Counted from the first letter of the stretch, positions 44,805 through 54,902 are shown. The stretch: 64,000 nt of DNA from Lacipirellula limnantheis (GCF_007746075.1 NZ_CP036339.1:5981786-6045785); one strand, 5' to 3'. The notes: generated by a model not told the origin, from the sequence alone. Numbers and translations: made by a program.

Positions 44805-46199
44805 ATGGTTATGTTCGGTCATCGGCGGAAACTCGGTCACCTCGTGGTCCTGTTGCTGTTTTTGATGGCAGGACTGACGCCAATTCCATCCTATGCTCAG
44901 CAACGCGAGTGGTTGTCGAAGGCCGACGCCCCGCTGATGGTCGACGGGGTCGTCCGTCAGGTGTTCCGCAGCACCGTTCAGGGACGTGAAGAGTATCTGC
45001 TGCAGATTGACGTGCAGCAGTCTGAGGGCCGCAAGTTGGCGCCGGAAGGCTCGCGTGTTCGATTTCCTGGTCCGGGCGATTCGGTCTATGTTCATGTTTC
45101 CCCGCGACAGGATCAGGCAGGGCGCGAGCTCATCAGGGGTGACCGCAAGGACATACCGGACGAGAAGTCGCAAGTCCGTGCGTATTTGACCCCGCGGGAA
45201 CAGGGGGGCTGGGAGGGAGTAGTTCCTGGCTGGTACGAAGTCGTTGGTAACGGCGCCGCCGGAGCCGGCCCCGATAACCAGGAGCGGGACATCGCGCGGG
45301 GTTCACGATCGGGCGAGTCTCGTCTGGGGATGACGACCGAGGCGCTCAAGGTTGAGAATCGGATTGCATTGCGCGTCACGAGCGTCGAACGGAGTGGGGC
45401 GGCACAGAAGTGCGGCCTGGAAGTCGGCGACATTATCGCTGGCGCCGAAGAGTCCCCAATCACGGATGCCGCACAACTCGAAGCCTTGGCCGCCAAAGGC
45501 AAGAAGTTCTCCTTGATCGTGGTCGACGTCAACACGGGCAGGGGTGCGCGAGTCGAAATCGATCCCACCGAGCAGCCGGCGACCGATGATGCGGCCGGGG
45601 CGCAGGCGACGCAACCCCCGAAGGCATCGCTTGGCATCTCAGCAGAACCTGTGTCTCTCGGCACGCGGAGTGCGATGAGAGTCACCCACGTCGACCCAGC
45701 CGGACTTGCGGCGAAAGCGGGGCTTGAGCAAGGCGACATCGTGGTTGCCGCCAATGGAGCACCGATAACAGGTCCGGAACAACTCTTAGGAGCGCTACGC
45801 AAGAGCGGGCAAACGCTCAAACTTACCGTTCGCGATTCGCGCACGGGTCGTGACACGGAAGTTGACGTCAAGCTGGGCGATACAAAACCCGTCAACCCGT
45901 TGCCAGCCAACGTGGAGTCCCCCAGTTTCGGGTCGCCCGGCAAACTGGGGGCCGTGACCGAACTCGCCTTTCACGACGACGATTTTGCAGTGAAAGTCAC
46001 CGAGATCGAGACCGGCAGCCCCGCGGCCCAGGCGGGGTTACGCCCGGGAGTCATGATACTGGCCGCTAACGGGAAACCGGTGCTGCATCCGAACGAACTT
46101 AACGACGCGGTTCGCAAGTGCGCCGGCATCCTAAAGCTGAGCGTTCTCGACCCGACGTCTGGCAAGAAAAGGGACATAGACGTTAATATAGGTAGGTGA
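44805..46199 (+). CDS. secreted protein with three PDZ domains
   Basis: The 464-residue protein has a signal peptide (about 1-31, ending PSYAQQ), an N-terminal domain (about 35-150) with no close match, and three PDZ domains. These start near 165 (SRLGMTTEALKVENRIALRVTSV), 272 (ASLGISAEPVSLGTRSAMRV) and 376 (LGAVTELAFHDDDFAVKVTEI), and each ends in the pattern GDII.A....PI....L. It has no protease catalytic residues. It may bind C-termini of periplasmic proteins, perhaps together with the metallopeptidase encoded just before it. That partnership is inferred from adjacency only. Confidence 0.8.
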   Translation: MVMFGHRRKLGHLVVLLLFLMAGLTPIPSYAQQREWLSKADAPLMVDGVVRQVFRSTVQGREEYLLQIDVQQSEGRKLAPEGSRVRFPGPGDSVYVHVSPRQDQAGRELIRGDRKDIPDEKSQVRAYLTPREQGGWEGVVPGWYEVVGNGAAGAGPDNQERDIARGSRSGESRLGMTTEALKVENRIALRVTSVERSGAAQKCGLEVGDIIAGAEESPITDAAQLEALAAKGKKFSLIVVDVNTGRGARVEIDPTEQPATDDAAGAQATQPPKASLGISAEPVSLGTRSAMRVTHVDPAGLAAKAGLEQGDIVVAANGAPITGPEQLLGALRKSGQTLKLTVRDSRTGRDTEVDVKLGDTKPVNPLPANVESPSFGSPGKLGAVTELAFHDDDFAVKVTEIETGSPAAQAGLRPGVMILAANGKPVLHPNELNDAVRKCAGILKLSVLDPTSGKKRDIDVNIGR

Positions 46200-46451
46200 G
46201 AACTCAGCGTGTCATCGTCCTTCGCATGAATCGACTAACGACTGAGCTATTGCAACTTCACTTCAAAGGCGTCTTGTTTCCGCACCGGAGGTCCGGCGCG
46301 TGATCGAACGCATCGTCTGCCGCACAACGCCTGGACCAGCGCTAATACTCCAGTGGTCACCCCGGCGACGACAACACCAATTCCTCGCCGGCAGTTGTCA
46401 CTACCGCGCACATAAGCACGACCCTACCGCTATCAAAGTCCAACTGTATTA

Positions 46452-49196
46452 CTAGTCGTCGTCATCCTCACCAACAGCAGAAATCGCCCATTCGGGGTAT
46501 GGCGCCCGGCTGCCGCGCATCGCACGCCACAAAATCCGGTTGAGCACATCCTCAGGCGCCTTATCGACCTCGCGAAAATTCAATGACGCCGAAACCACGG
46601 CGTCTTCTCGCAGCACTGGGTCTTCAATCGCACCTACGGCCGGATTCATCTGGTCCAGCGCAATCAAAGTCGGCGCCGATTGATAGGGCGTGAAATCGGC
46701 TTTATCGACGAAGCAATCAGACATCGGCGACGCGCTCGCATCAAACTGGTTCATCGGCCGCATGCCAAGAATCTGCTCGATCGTTCGCAGAATGCTCGTG
46801 GTGTTGTACTGGGTACTGATCACTGCGCCACGCTTAGCATAGGGGCTCGCGCAGAAGGCGATGGTGCGATACCCGCTCACATGATCCCAACCGGCTTGCG
46901 GATCGTCCTCGATGGCAAAAATCGCCATCTGCGGCCAAAACCGCGAGCGGCTTAGACCCTCGACAATCCGCCCAAAGGCCAAATCGTTGTCTGCGATGCA
47001 AGCCGCCGGAGTAGGACTTCTAGCATCCGTGCCGCTCGTATGATCCTGCGGCAGGCAAATGATCGTTAGATGGGGAAACTCTCCCTTCTTCTCGAACTCG
47101 GCTAGCTCTTTCAGTACAAAGTCGGCGCGGAATTGATCCGGCACCGACATGTTCCAACCGACGTAGTTGGTCGGCGAGATCGGCCGCAGGCTCTCGACGC
47201 TAGGCCAGCACTCGAACACCACGTCGTCCGTGCCATTCTTCCACGCCTGGTAACATGCGGTGAAGTCGGGCTCCCCTTTCTTGTCTTGATCGCGCCATCG
47301 GACGGACGGGCCCATAAACTCGCCGTAGTTCCGCACCGTCTTGCCGTGCTTGAGGGCGTTGTCCCAAATGAAACCAGTTGGGGCGTAAGCGAGTGCGTCG
47401 TTTTCATCGACGCCCATGCCGTCGGGGTAACTACGCGGAAAGCCCGCGAAGCTTTTTTCCATGTAGTCGGTCGAGTACGCCGTCGTGCTCCATTGATGCC
47501 CGTCGGCGCTGAGGATGCCGGAGCAGTAGGTGTTGTCCAGCAGCACAAATTCCTCGGCGATCTTGTGGTGATTCGGCGTAATCCCGCGGCCGAAAACGCA
47601 CAGCGACGGATCCCCATTGCCGCGCCCGAATGCGCCGAACACCTGATCGAAGGTGCGATTTTCCTTGATAATGTATACGACGTGCTTAATGTGACTCGGC
47701 TCGCCGATACGTTCTGGAATAGCACGCGGCGGCTGATCGGGTCGCGGCGGCGACAACGCCGCGGCAATTCGGGGCGCCCGCAGATTCGCCGCGACCCGTT
47801 CCGAAAGACCTGGCAAGTCTTCATCTTTAGGAATCGACGCGAGCGTGAGCGAGCCAAAATAGTTGTGCGTGTTAAACCCGCGCTGCCCCTCGTCGTCCAC
47901 CCGCGGCGTCTTCGGAAAGCCTTTGATATTGGCAGCCACAATTGCTCCCCGCGTCTCGTCGACGAGCACCGCCCCGGGGTACCACCCGACTGGAATCATC
48001 CCCAGCAGCCGAGTTTCCTCAGGCTCGTCGGCGTCGAACTCGAACACGGCGATGGCGTTCTGCGACCCATTGGCCACATACAGCAGCTTGCCGCCCGCGT
48101 CGAAGTCCGCAGCGTTGGGCGCCGCCCCTAGCAGGTCGGCCGCGTTGGGCTTGGCCCAGATCGTGGCGACGATATCATCGCTACGCACGTCGATGACGCT
48201 TAAGTGATCGCTCGCGGCGTTACAGCAGACCACAAACGGGTGCTTAGGCGAAGCAGCCAACCCGCTAGCGTGGAGTCCGGTCAGCAGTTCCTTCAGCACC
48301 TTGCCGGCCTTGAGATCGATGACGCTGACCGATCCTTCGTTGGCAATGTGCCGTACCGGGTCGACGCGAACGAGCGTCCCTCGACCGGCCGGCCCCGTGA
48401 GATCCCCCGGCCCAGGACGCCGGCCGCCCCAGTTGCTCACGTAGGCTTTGTCACCGACCAGCACGACTTCGTATGGCGCCACGCCAACGTCAAAGGTTCG
48501 CACTAGCTCGCCGGTCGCCGTGTCGAGCTCAAGCAGGCGATTGGAAAGATTGCCGCAGACGTAAAGTCGCCTGCCATCCGCCGACGCCGCCAAGCCGCTG
48601 GGAATTTCGGCATCGCGGCGCGGCGCATCGGCATCCGGCAGCCGCCACGACTTTATCGGTTTAACCTCGCCCGTGGGCATCACTTCAAAAACTTTGATCG
48701 AGCCATCGACGTTGCTCATGTACAGCCGATCTCCCGCCGGCGAGAAAATCAGCCCCGTGAAGCTCAACTGCCCTTCGTCGTCGGGATGCAGCAACTGCTC
48801 AGACACCGGGGCCTCGGGCGCTTCCGCCGTACTTTCGGCTGGTAGCGGTACACGCTGGCGAATCGTGCAGGCGTCGGGATCGACCACGACGAGCTCACTG
48901 GTCTTGCCGGCGGTAACCAGCAACTTGCCGTCGGGCGACAACGCCAGTGCCTGCGGACGCATTCCCGGCAAATCAAGCTGCGTTCCGTAGGGCGTGACCA
49001 CCTGATTTACAGGGGTAACGACGCGGCCATCGTCGTAGTATCCCACGCGCTCTTTATCGGAAGCGGTTTGAACTAACGTTTGGCCGCAGCTATGCTCGGC
49101 GACCTGAAATATCAGGGTCAACGCAAGGATTGAAAACCAATGTAGCGGCAGAGCCGCAGCGTGATGAAATGAGTGGCAGCTGCACGAAAATTGCAT
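46452..49196 (-). CDS. YncE-like beta-propeller fused to a phosphoesterase (alkaline-phosphatase superfamily)
   Basis: The 914-residue exported protein has a signal peptide to about residue 38. Residues about 60-480 are a YVTN/YncE-type beta-propeller with repeated units (ALALSPDGKLLVTAGKTSEL, LAASADGRRLYVCGNLSNRL). Then the PF04185-type phosphoesterase begins: HVVYIIKENRTFDQVFGAFG, ILSADGHQWSTTAYSTDYME and LPQDHTSGTDARSPTPAACIADNDLAFG. Phospholipase C and acid phosphatase relatives share these metal and nucleophile motifs. It probably acts on phosphate esters outside the cytoplasm. This two-domain design is common in planctomycetes. It stands alone on the minus strand. Confidence 0.88.
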   Translation of the reverse strand: MQFSCSCHSFHHAAALPLHWFSILALTLIFQVAEHSCGQTLVQTASDKERVGYYDDGRVVTPVNQVVTPYGTQLDLPGMRPQALALSPDGKLLVTAGKTSELVVVDPDACTIRQRVPLPAESTAEAPEAPVSEQLLHPDDEGQLSFTGLIFSPAGDRLYMSNVDGSIKVFEVMPTGEVKPIKSWRLPDADAPRRDAEIPSGLAASADGRRLYVCGNLSNRLLELDTATGELVRTFDVGVAPYEVVLVGDKAYVSNWGGRRPGPGDLTGPAGRGTLVRVDPVRHIANEGSVSVIDLKAGKVLKELLTGLHASGLAASPKHPFVVCCNAASDHLSVIDVRSDDIVATIWAKPNAADLLGAAPNAADFDAGGKLLYVANGSQNAIAVFEFDADEPEETRLLGMIPVGWYPGAVLVDETRGAIVAANIKGFPKTPRVDDEGQRGFNTHNYFGSLTLASIPKDEDLPGLSERVAANLRAPRIAAALSPPRPDQPPRAIPERIGEPSHIKHVVYIIKENRTFDQVFGAFGRGNGDPSLCVFGRGITPNHHKIAEEFVLLDNTYCSGILSADGHQWSTTAYSTDYMEKSFAGFPRSYPDGMGVDENDALAYAPTGFIWDNALKHGKTVRNYGEFMGPSVRWRDQDKKGEPDFTACYQAWKNGTDDVVFECWPSVESLRPISPTNYVGWNMSVPDQFRADFVLKELAEFEKKGEFPHLTIICLPQDHTSGTDARSPTPAACIADNDLAFGRIVEGLSRSRFWPQMAIFAIEDDPQAGWDHVSGYRTIAFCASPYAKRGAVISTQYNTTSILRTIEQILGMRPMNQFDASASPMSDCFVDKADFTPYQSAPTLIALDQMNPAVGAIEDPVLREDAVVSASLNFREVDKAPEDVLNRILWRAMRGSRAPYPEWAISAVGEDDDD

Positions 49197-49588
49197 GGGG
49201 ACGCCGCTCCTAAGCTTGACTTTACGAGTTGATCAATTGAGTGATTATTTCACCCCTCTTCCCCAAACGCCATTAGGGCGCTCAAAGTATTGACCGTTCG
49301 TTAACGAATCCCATATGCCGCGATCATCCCGGAGGTCGGACCTAGACCAAGGGGGCTACTCCGTTTCTTGTAATGGTACGCGGTCCTGCCGTTACGCAAT
49401 TTTGTCTTTGGGGGAATGCTTAGAGGCATTCGTTCGGTCGCCGAGTCGAGACGTCGACGGCGTCGCAACTGGAATAGTCGCCGACGCACTGTAAGATGGC
49501 CGGTCTCAAGGGCAGGATTGAATTTGATCCGCGACAAAGCCAAAACGAGATTCGAACACCCGACCTACGCGCTTCGCTCAGATTCCAC
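49197..49588. other. intergenic, no supported gene
   Basis: Nothing firm. A minus-strand stretch around 49540-49560 reads GTGTTCGAATCTCG, like a T arm, but no stem pairs well and the rest of a tRNA is missing. Confidence 0.4.
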
Positions 49589-50173
49589 ATGGACGCTGTC
49601 CAATGGCAGTCCCCAGGCTCGTACCTGGTGCTCGGCTCCACAGGTGGCATCGGCGCGATTTTATCTCGACGGCTGGCGTCGTGCGGCGCGCGATTGATGC
49701 TTGCTGGCCGTGACGTTGAGAAGCTGCAAATGCGGGTCAACGAACTTCACGCACGGGCATCCCCGCTCGATGCTACGCGTTTTGCGGAAGTGGACTCCGG
49801 CGTCGGACAATCAGTTGAACCATATGGTCGACTGTCGCGGCGAACTTAACTACAGCGTTCGCGGTCGTGGGGGCCGCCGCCAAAGCCATGCTGCCTGCGG
49901 CGGCTCCATTGTTCTCGTATCATCGGCCACGGCCCGCACGGTATCCGAGTCAACTGCTTAGCGCCCGGCTTCGTCGGCACGACCATGACCGTTCGTCTAA
50001 CGGGCAACGACGCGTCATTGAAGGCATCGACCGTCATGCGCGCTTGAGGGACAATTGGGGAATCGGAAGACGTCGCTGCAGCAATTGAGTGGCTACTCAG
50101 TGCTGAGCGGCGTTGGGTAACTGGCCAGGTGCTAAGAATCGATGGCGGGTTGGGCTCGGTCCGTATACCTTGA
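49589..50173 (+). pseudogene. short-chain dehydrogenase/reductase (SDR) pseudogene
   Basis: From ATG 49589 the frame reads SPGSYLVLGSTGGIGAILSR, a Rossmann motif, then LASCGARLMLAGRD. After frameshifts it continues with NLTTAFAVVGAAAKAM and GGSIVLVSSATA. The sequence then joins directly to HGIRVNCLAPGFVGT, so the active-site Tyr-x-x-x-Lys segment is deleted. A stop interrupts further on, before GESEDVAAAIEWLLSAERRW and VTGQVLRIDGGLGS with TGA 50171-50173. All parts are in SDR order, so this is one decayed gene of about 195 codons. Confidence 0.8.
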
Positions 50174-50302
50174 ACCGCGGGGCGCCTTATGTACGCTGCG
50201 TCGGAACGACTGATACGCTGCCCGAGGCGGGCGTTAGTGATCGAGTCCAGAGAGTGCACCGAGACCGGCGTTCGCGCACACATCGTTTGAGGATAGAAAA
50301 AA

Positions 50303-51544
50303 ATGACGCATGACGTGGTGATTGTCGGCGGCGGCTTGGCCGGCCTCTGTTGCGCTCTCCAGCTCAAACAGCGTGGCGTTAGCTTTCTACTGGTGGAGGC
50401 ATCCGACGGTATCGGAGGCCGCATCCGTACGGATCTCGTTGCTGGATTTCGTTTAGATCGCGGCTTTCAGGTCTTTCTGACGAGCTATCCAGAGGCGAAG
50501 CAGCGACTTGACTATGAGGCTCTTCAACTCAGGCCGTTCCTCCCCGGCGCCTTAGTGCGGCACGGAGAAAAATTCCATCTACTGACTGATCCGTGGCGAA
50601 GGCCATTTGCCGCGATGCGGTCCTTGGCCTCGCCCATCGGTTCATTCGCCGACAAGTGGTGTGTGGCTCGGCTGCGCTCCCGGTCGCTGCATGGCAGCGA
50701 CGAAGATCAATTCCGCGATCCCGAACTCACAACCCTCCAATCGCTGCAAGACGCCGGCTTCTCGAACTCGATGATCGATCGATTCTTCCGGCCCTTTCTG
50801 GGCGGCGTCTTTCTGGATCCTGACTTGCGCACCTCCAGCCGAATGTTGCACTTCACCTTCCGCATGTTCTCGCTCGGCAGCGCTTGCTTGCCTGCCGACG
50901 GCATGGAAGCTATTCCCCGGCAACTGGCCTCAGCGTTGCCGCCGTCCGCCATACGGCTTAACGCCCGTGTGGTGCGCGTTCAAGCCGGCGCGGTGAGCCT
51001 GGAATCGGGCGAGCAACTGAACGCCCGGGCGGTCGTCGTGGCGGTGGACGGCGCCGCGGCCGCACGGCTCCTTGGCGATGCGATTTCTTCCGCTGGGCAA
51101 GGCGTCACCTGCCTGTACTTCGCCGCGCGGCGTCCACCGGTCGAGCAACCGATCTTGGTGCTCAACGGGGAACGACGGGGCCCGATCAATAACCTCTGCG
51201 TACCCACGCTCGTCGCTCCTTCCTATGGCCCGGGCGACGCAAGCCTGGTCTCCGCAACGGTGCTCGGAATCACCGAAAATGCAGAGCGACTTCTCGCGGA
51301 GGTGCGCCAACAGCTCGGTGACTGGTTCGGGCCTGTCGCTCGGGACTGGCATCACCTGCGAAGTTATTGCATTCCTTACGCGCTGCCACAACAATTCCCG
51401 CCTGCGCTCGATGTGCCGCAACGGCCGGTTCGCTGGCAGCCAGGAGTCTACGTCTGTGGAGATCATCGAGACAATGCCTCGATTCAAGGGGCGATGGTCT
51501 CGGGCCGACGGGCGGCGAACGCCGTGCTAGAAGACCTCTTCTGA
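50303..51544 (+). CDS. FAD-dependent oxidoreductase, amine-oxidase/phytoene-desaturase superfamily
   Basis: The 413-residue flavoprotein has the FAD-binding motif DVVIVGGGLAGLCCALQLK and the GG-doublet VEASDGIGGRIRTD (about 36-49). A LDRGFQVFLTSYPEA segment follows, and a C-terminal GVYVCGDHRDNASIQGAMVSGRRAA. This layout matches NAD(P)/FAD-dependent oxidoreductases found beside lipid or isoprenoid genes; the true substrate is unknown. No transmembrane segment is present. It follows the SDR pseudogene by 130 bases, and its stop overlaps a decayed membrane gene, so the local neighbourhood is disintegrating around it. Confidence 0.85.
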   Translation: MTHDVVIVGGGLAGLCCALQLKQRGVSFLLVEASDGIGGRIRTDLVAGFRLDRGFQVFLTSYPEAKQRLDYEALQLRPFLPGALVRHGEKFHLLTDPWRRPFAAMRSLASPIGSFADKWCVARLRSRSLHGSDEDQFRDPELTTLQSLQDAGFSNSMIDRFFRPFLGGVFLDPDLRTSSRMLHFTFRMFSLGSACLPADGMEAIPRQLASALPPSAIRLNARVVRVQAGAVSLESGEQLNARAVVVAVDGAAAARLLGDAISSAGQGVTCLYFAARRPPVEQPILVLNGERRGPINNLCVPTLVAPSYGPGDASLVSATVLGITENAERLLAEVRQQLGDWFGPVARDWHHLRSYCIPYALPQQFPPALDVPQRPVRWQPGVYVCGDHRDNASIQGAMVSGRRAANAVLEDLF

Positions 51545-51980
51545 GCGAGTCACTCCCCCGTATTTTACTTCTATCTCATTTTGCGGCCACCCTGTTCATG
51601 CTGGGAGTTCGTTGGTTTGTCCAGGTAGTCTACTACCCGCTCTTAACTTAGACAGGATTCGCTGATTTTTCGTGCCTACGAGCAGCGGCACGCGGCACTA
51701 GCAACGTGGATCGTTGCCCCGCCGATGCTGCGGGAAGTGATGACCGCCTTGTTCTTATTCTGGTTCAAGCCTACGGGGGTCTCGCCTCGGCGACTAACCT
51801 CGGACTCGCTCTCTTGGCCGTCATCTGGCTATCGACCACACGAGTCCAATCGCCGTGCCACATCGTGTTATCCTAGGGCTTCGATTCGGTCGTGCATCGG
51901 CGAATCGTGAGGAGGAACTGGATTCGGACGGCGGCCTGGAGTCTGAACAGACTGCTAGTTTTCTGGATGGCAAGCAACTC
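51544..51980 (+). pseudogene. frame-shifted small membrane protein gene
   Basis: After the FAD enzyme, the sequence reads RILLLSHFAATLFMLGVRWF and VQVVYYPLLT, a stop, then in other frames AAARGTSNVDRCPADAA, GGLASATNLGLALLAVIWLS and FDSVVHRRIVRRNWIRTAAW with LNRLLVFW. In order, these match a small four-helix membrane protein family of about 150 residues that I know from many genomes but cannot name. At least one stop and two frame shifts disrupt it. Confidence 0.65.
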
Positions 51981-52466
51981 GCGATTCGATCCTGCCTTGC
52001 CCTGCAGCGTGCGGTCGAGGTCTCGATCGCACCGTTGTAAAGGTTCGGCGTTGAGCGCCTCCAGCGACTCAACGCACGGCGCCGGGACGAGGAAGTTGCG
52101 TCGGGTGCCCAACTTGGTGGGCCCCAATTCAATGCTGATGTCCACCTGATCGCACTAATTAAGCTCTCGGGCCAGCGGGCGACTAACTTACCGATTGCTT
52201 AGCGAGCGTGAGCCGGCCATTTAGCACGTCAGAATCGTTTCGTGTACCTCGATTGTCCGCTCCATTGCGAAATGCTCAGCATCCGTTCTCACCGCAAGGT
52301 AGCCGATAATCCGCCTTTGCTATGGGACCGGCGGAAATTTCGGCCATTCCAGCCGTGATAATGATGTTCCATGCTCGCACCGCCACAGACAATCTTGCAG
52401 CGAGACGGCTGACGACGCCACGCAGACGAAAGGGGGTAGGCCCAACGGCTGAAAGTGAGGTTGCTA
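51981..52466. other. intergenic, no supported gene
   Basis: No recognisable gene or repeat; the long minus-strand frames here have no protein-like motif. Confidence 0.4.
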
Positions 52467-52769
52467 ATGACCACGCTGATCCTGGGGCACCGTTGCGCGA
52501 TCGCTCCGTGCTTCTTTGCCTGGATCGTCGCCAGCGCCGCACTGCACGCTGCCCTGCTCTGGTATGCCAATGGAACCGGCGGATTTAACCCGAATTTCCC
52601 CGATTTTTATCAGCATCAGAATTGGGTGAAGGGTGCGCCGGCCAGCAACAATTGGCAGCGCACCGGCGGTTGGTGCTTTCAGATCGCCTACGCCGATGTC
52701 TTCTACGACCTGATCAAGCAGGGATATCTCGACCTGCTGCCCGCCGACGTCACCCTGCCGGCGAAATAG
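52467..52769 (+). CDS. small hypothetical secreted or membrane protein
   Basis: The 100-residue frame starts at ATG 52467, with GAGG 6-9 bases upstream. Residues 10-30 form one hydrophobic stretch (AIAPCFFAWIVASAALHAALL) that could be a signal anchor. The rest is aromatic-rich (NPNFPDFYQHQNWVKG, NWQRTGGWCFQIAYADVFYD) and ends LPADVTLPAK. I do not recognise the family. The minus-strand frame over it has no motif, so I favour this strand, but coding is not certain. Confidence 0.45.
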   Translation: MTTLILGHRCAIAPCFFAWIVASAALHAALLWYANGTGGFNPNFPDFYQHQNWVKGAPASNNWQRTGGWCFQIAYADVFYDLIKQGYLDLLPADVTLPAK

Positions 52770-52860
52770 TTCGACACCGCGTACAAGCCTGCTGGGCAGC
52801 GCCGACGGATGACGCCGAGGATGGCGAGAGGGCGTCAGCTCACATGTATAGGCTAAGGAC

Positions 52861-53874
52861 CTATTTCCTGAGCGGCATCTGCGCCGCAGTGCCACGCAGT
52901 TGCCCCACCGGCCGTCGAAAGTCACCTTCGGCGCTAGTCGGCATTCGACGATCGCGCGCTAGCGGAATCACGTCGGTCGCCAACCCGAGTCGCTCTAGAA
53001 GTCTAATGAAGTAATAATTGAGATCGAACTCCCACCACCGGGTTTGTAGCGATGCCGCGGCTTGGTCCCCGTGGTGATTGTTGTGCCAACCCTCGCCGCC
53101 GGTAATCAACGCCACGAACCAATTGTTGCGGCTGTGATCATCCGTCTTGAAATTGCGATAGCCGAAGATGTGCGAGAGCGAGTTGACGCTCCAGGTGATG
53201 TGCCACACGTACACCGTGCGCGCGAGCACGCCCCAGACGACCAAGCTCAGCGCCATCTGCAGAGCCGCGGCGTTATCCTGTAGAACCCCGTAAGCAATTC
53301 CCCAGCTGGCGACAAAATAGATGGCGGCGTGGGCCAGATAGATCCAACCAAACGCGAGCCAATTCCGCTCCAGGTACATGTAGAACGGATCTTGGAGGAT
53401 GTCGCGGGAGTACTTCTCGTAGAATGATAGCGGCGTCTGGCTTCGATTCTTGACGCAAAGCCAACCGATATGCGCCCAGAGGAAGTTTACCAGCGGCGTG
53501 TGCGGGTCATCCTGTTCATCGGAGTGACTATGGTGCTTGCGATGCCAGGCCACCCATTTGGCGGGCGTCTCTTGCGCGCTGCATAGCGCGAGTACGACGA
53601 AGAAGTGCTCCAACCACTTCGGCGTCTTGAAGCTTCGATGGGTCAGTTGCCGGTGGTAACACACAGGAATTCCAATCTGACCGAAGATGACGACGCCCAG
53701 CCAGAACGCGATGACGCCCGACCAACTGAAAAAGTAGGGAACGAACGCAAGCGCCGCCAGCAGGTGCATGACCGCGAACGACAGGACGTAGTTCCACTGG
53801 ATGACATTTGCGTTGACTCGCAGCGGTAACGCCAACGCGCCCGATGACTTTTGGAGGGGTTGGTCGACTCGCAT
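52861..53874 (-). CDS. acyl-CoA/fatty acid desaturase (membrane, three His boxes)
   Basis: The 337-residue membrane enzyme has hydrophobic helices near 33-70 and 185-230 and the di-iron histidine boxes HRQLTH, HRKHH and HNNHH at the usual spacing. It belongs to the acyl-CoA delta-9 type (YHRQLTHRSF, GEGWHNNHHG). It introduces a double bond in saturated acyl chains, using O2 and an electron donor such as ferredoxin or cytochrome. The start ATG 53874 is not preceded by a strong ribosome binding site. It ends with a 45-residue tail without motif. Its promoter region 53875-54399 has no other recognisable element. Confidence 0.92.
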   Translation of the reverse strand: MRVDQPLQKSSGALALPLRVNANVIQWNYVLSFAVMHLLAALAFVPYFFSWSGVIAFWLGVVIFGQIGIPVCYHRQLTHRSFKTPKWLEHFFVVLALCSAQETPAKWVAWHRKHHSHSDEQDDPHTPLVNFLWAHIGWLCVKNRSQTPLSFYEKYSRDILQDPFYMYLERNWLAFGWIYLAHAAIYFVASWGIAYGVLQDNAAALQMALSLVVWGVLARTVYVWHITWSVNSLSHIFGYRNFKTDDHSRNNWFVALITGGEGWHNNHHGDQAAASLQTRWWEFDLNYYFIRLLERLGLATDVIPLARDRRMPTSAEGDFRRPVGQLRGTAAQMPLRK

Positions 53875-54399
53875 ATATTGAACGCTGTTGCTGAAATTGG
53901 TCGTCAGAGTCCACGTCCGACTATCCTATCTCTGCTGCGTTACGTTCCGATGCAAAAAAATCGATATTAAAGGGACATAAACGAAAAAGGGAAGACGCAT
54001 GGAAAACTGCGCAACTACCGCAGGATGTAGTGGCTCGGTAGCGGGCGGGCGTCGACCTCTTGCGGCACCGGAAGTTCGATCTACACCGCTGGCGGCTCAC
54101 CGAGAAGGTTGACGTGTCGGCGGACGTCCGACCCTTAGTTGGCACGGGCGTCAGCTACGAAGGAGTCTTCGTGTCGCGTTTCGCGGCGTTCAACGTCGGT
54201 GCATTGCCCCAGCTCTCCTCGGCGAGGTTGGAGTTACCCGCAGCGGGCGCAGGAAACCCAATCGAGGCCGTTGAAGTTATCTCGCTAGAATTCGCCGCCA
54301 TCCTTCAACGGCTTGCGATTCGCGCTACTTTCAACTGTCGGTCGCGCATGACGCACCGTCCATCTCCAAACGCCCTTTCAACCGTGAAGGCAAAGACAC
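53875..54399. other. intergenic, no supported gene
   Basis: The open frame crossing 54060-54400 on the plus strand has no motif and is out of frame with the start of the pseudogene that follows; nothing else is visible. Confidence 0.4.
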
Positions 54400-54902
54400 A
54401 TGGCGAAAAAGAAAGCTGCGAAAAGGCGATCGGCCGCGTCGAAGGAGTTGGCCATGAACGCGAACGAGAACCTGCCCGAAGTCTCGAAGCGAACGGCTGG
54501 AGGCGTCAGTGGAGCCGTCGGCGGCAGCATGATTGCGGGCCCAGTGGGGTGCCTTCGTCGGCGGCATTGCCGGCGCACTCATCGGCAACGCCTCGGCGAA
54601 GGGGAACGCGGCCGATCAAGCGCGCTGCGGCGGCCGTTCAAGAAGCGGCCGCCACGGAGCATCTAGCGAACGCCGTTGCCGCGACCAAGACCGCCGCGGT
54701 GAAGGCGGCGTCCTCGGCGACTAAGCTTGTCGGTGGCAAGACGGCAGCGTCGAAGAAGGGGGCGAAGCGAACGAAAAAAGTAAAAGCCGTGCCGAAAAAG
54801 GCGACTGCGAAAAAAGTGGCGAAGAAGTCGACGGTCGGCAACAGATCGAAAAAGGCTGCACTGTCGAGGCCTGCTAAAAAGATCTCGAAGAAGTCGCGTT
54901 AG
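54400..54902 (+). pseudogene. Lys/Ala-rich protein with glycine-zipper segment, two frameshifts
   Basis: From ATG 54400: MAKKKAAKRRSAASKELAMN, VSGAVGGSMIAGPVG, a frameshift near 54548, AFVGGIAGALIGNASAKGNA, a second shift near 54625, then AAAVQEAAATEHLANAVAAT, and a histone H1-like basic tail (KKVKAVPKKATAKKVAKK...) to TAG 54901-54903. If joined it would be about 167 residues: basic head, membrane-inserting glycine zipper and DNA-binding-like tail. Two single-base shifts, each in a homopolymer or GC-rich run, could be mutations or sequence errors. Confidence 0.6.

Noticed and set aside
47133..48131. 332-residue plus-strand frame opposite the phosphoesterase
   Set aside because: Arg/His-rich shadow of the propeller-phosphoesterase gene.
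49540..49560. T-arm-like TGTTCGAATCTCG on the minus strand
   Set aside because: Stem pairs fail and there is no anticodon arm or acceptor.
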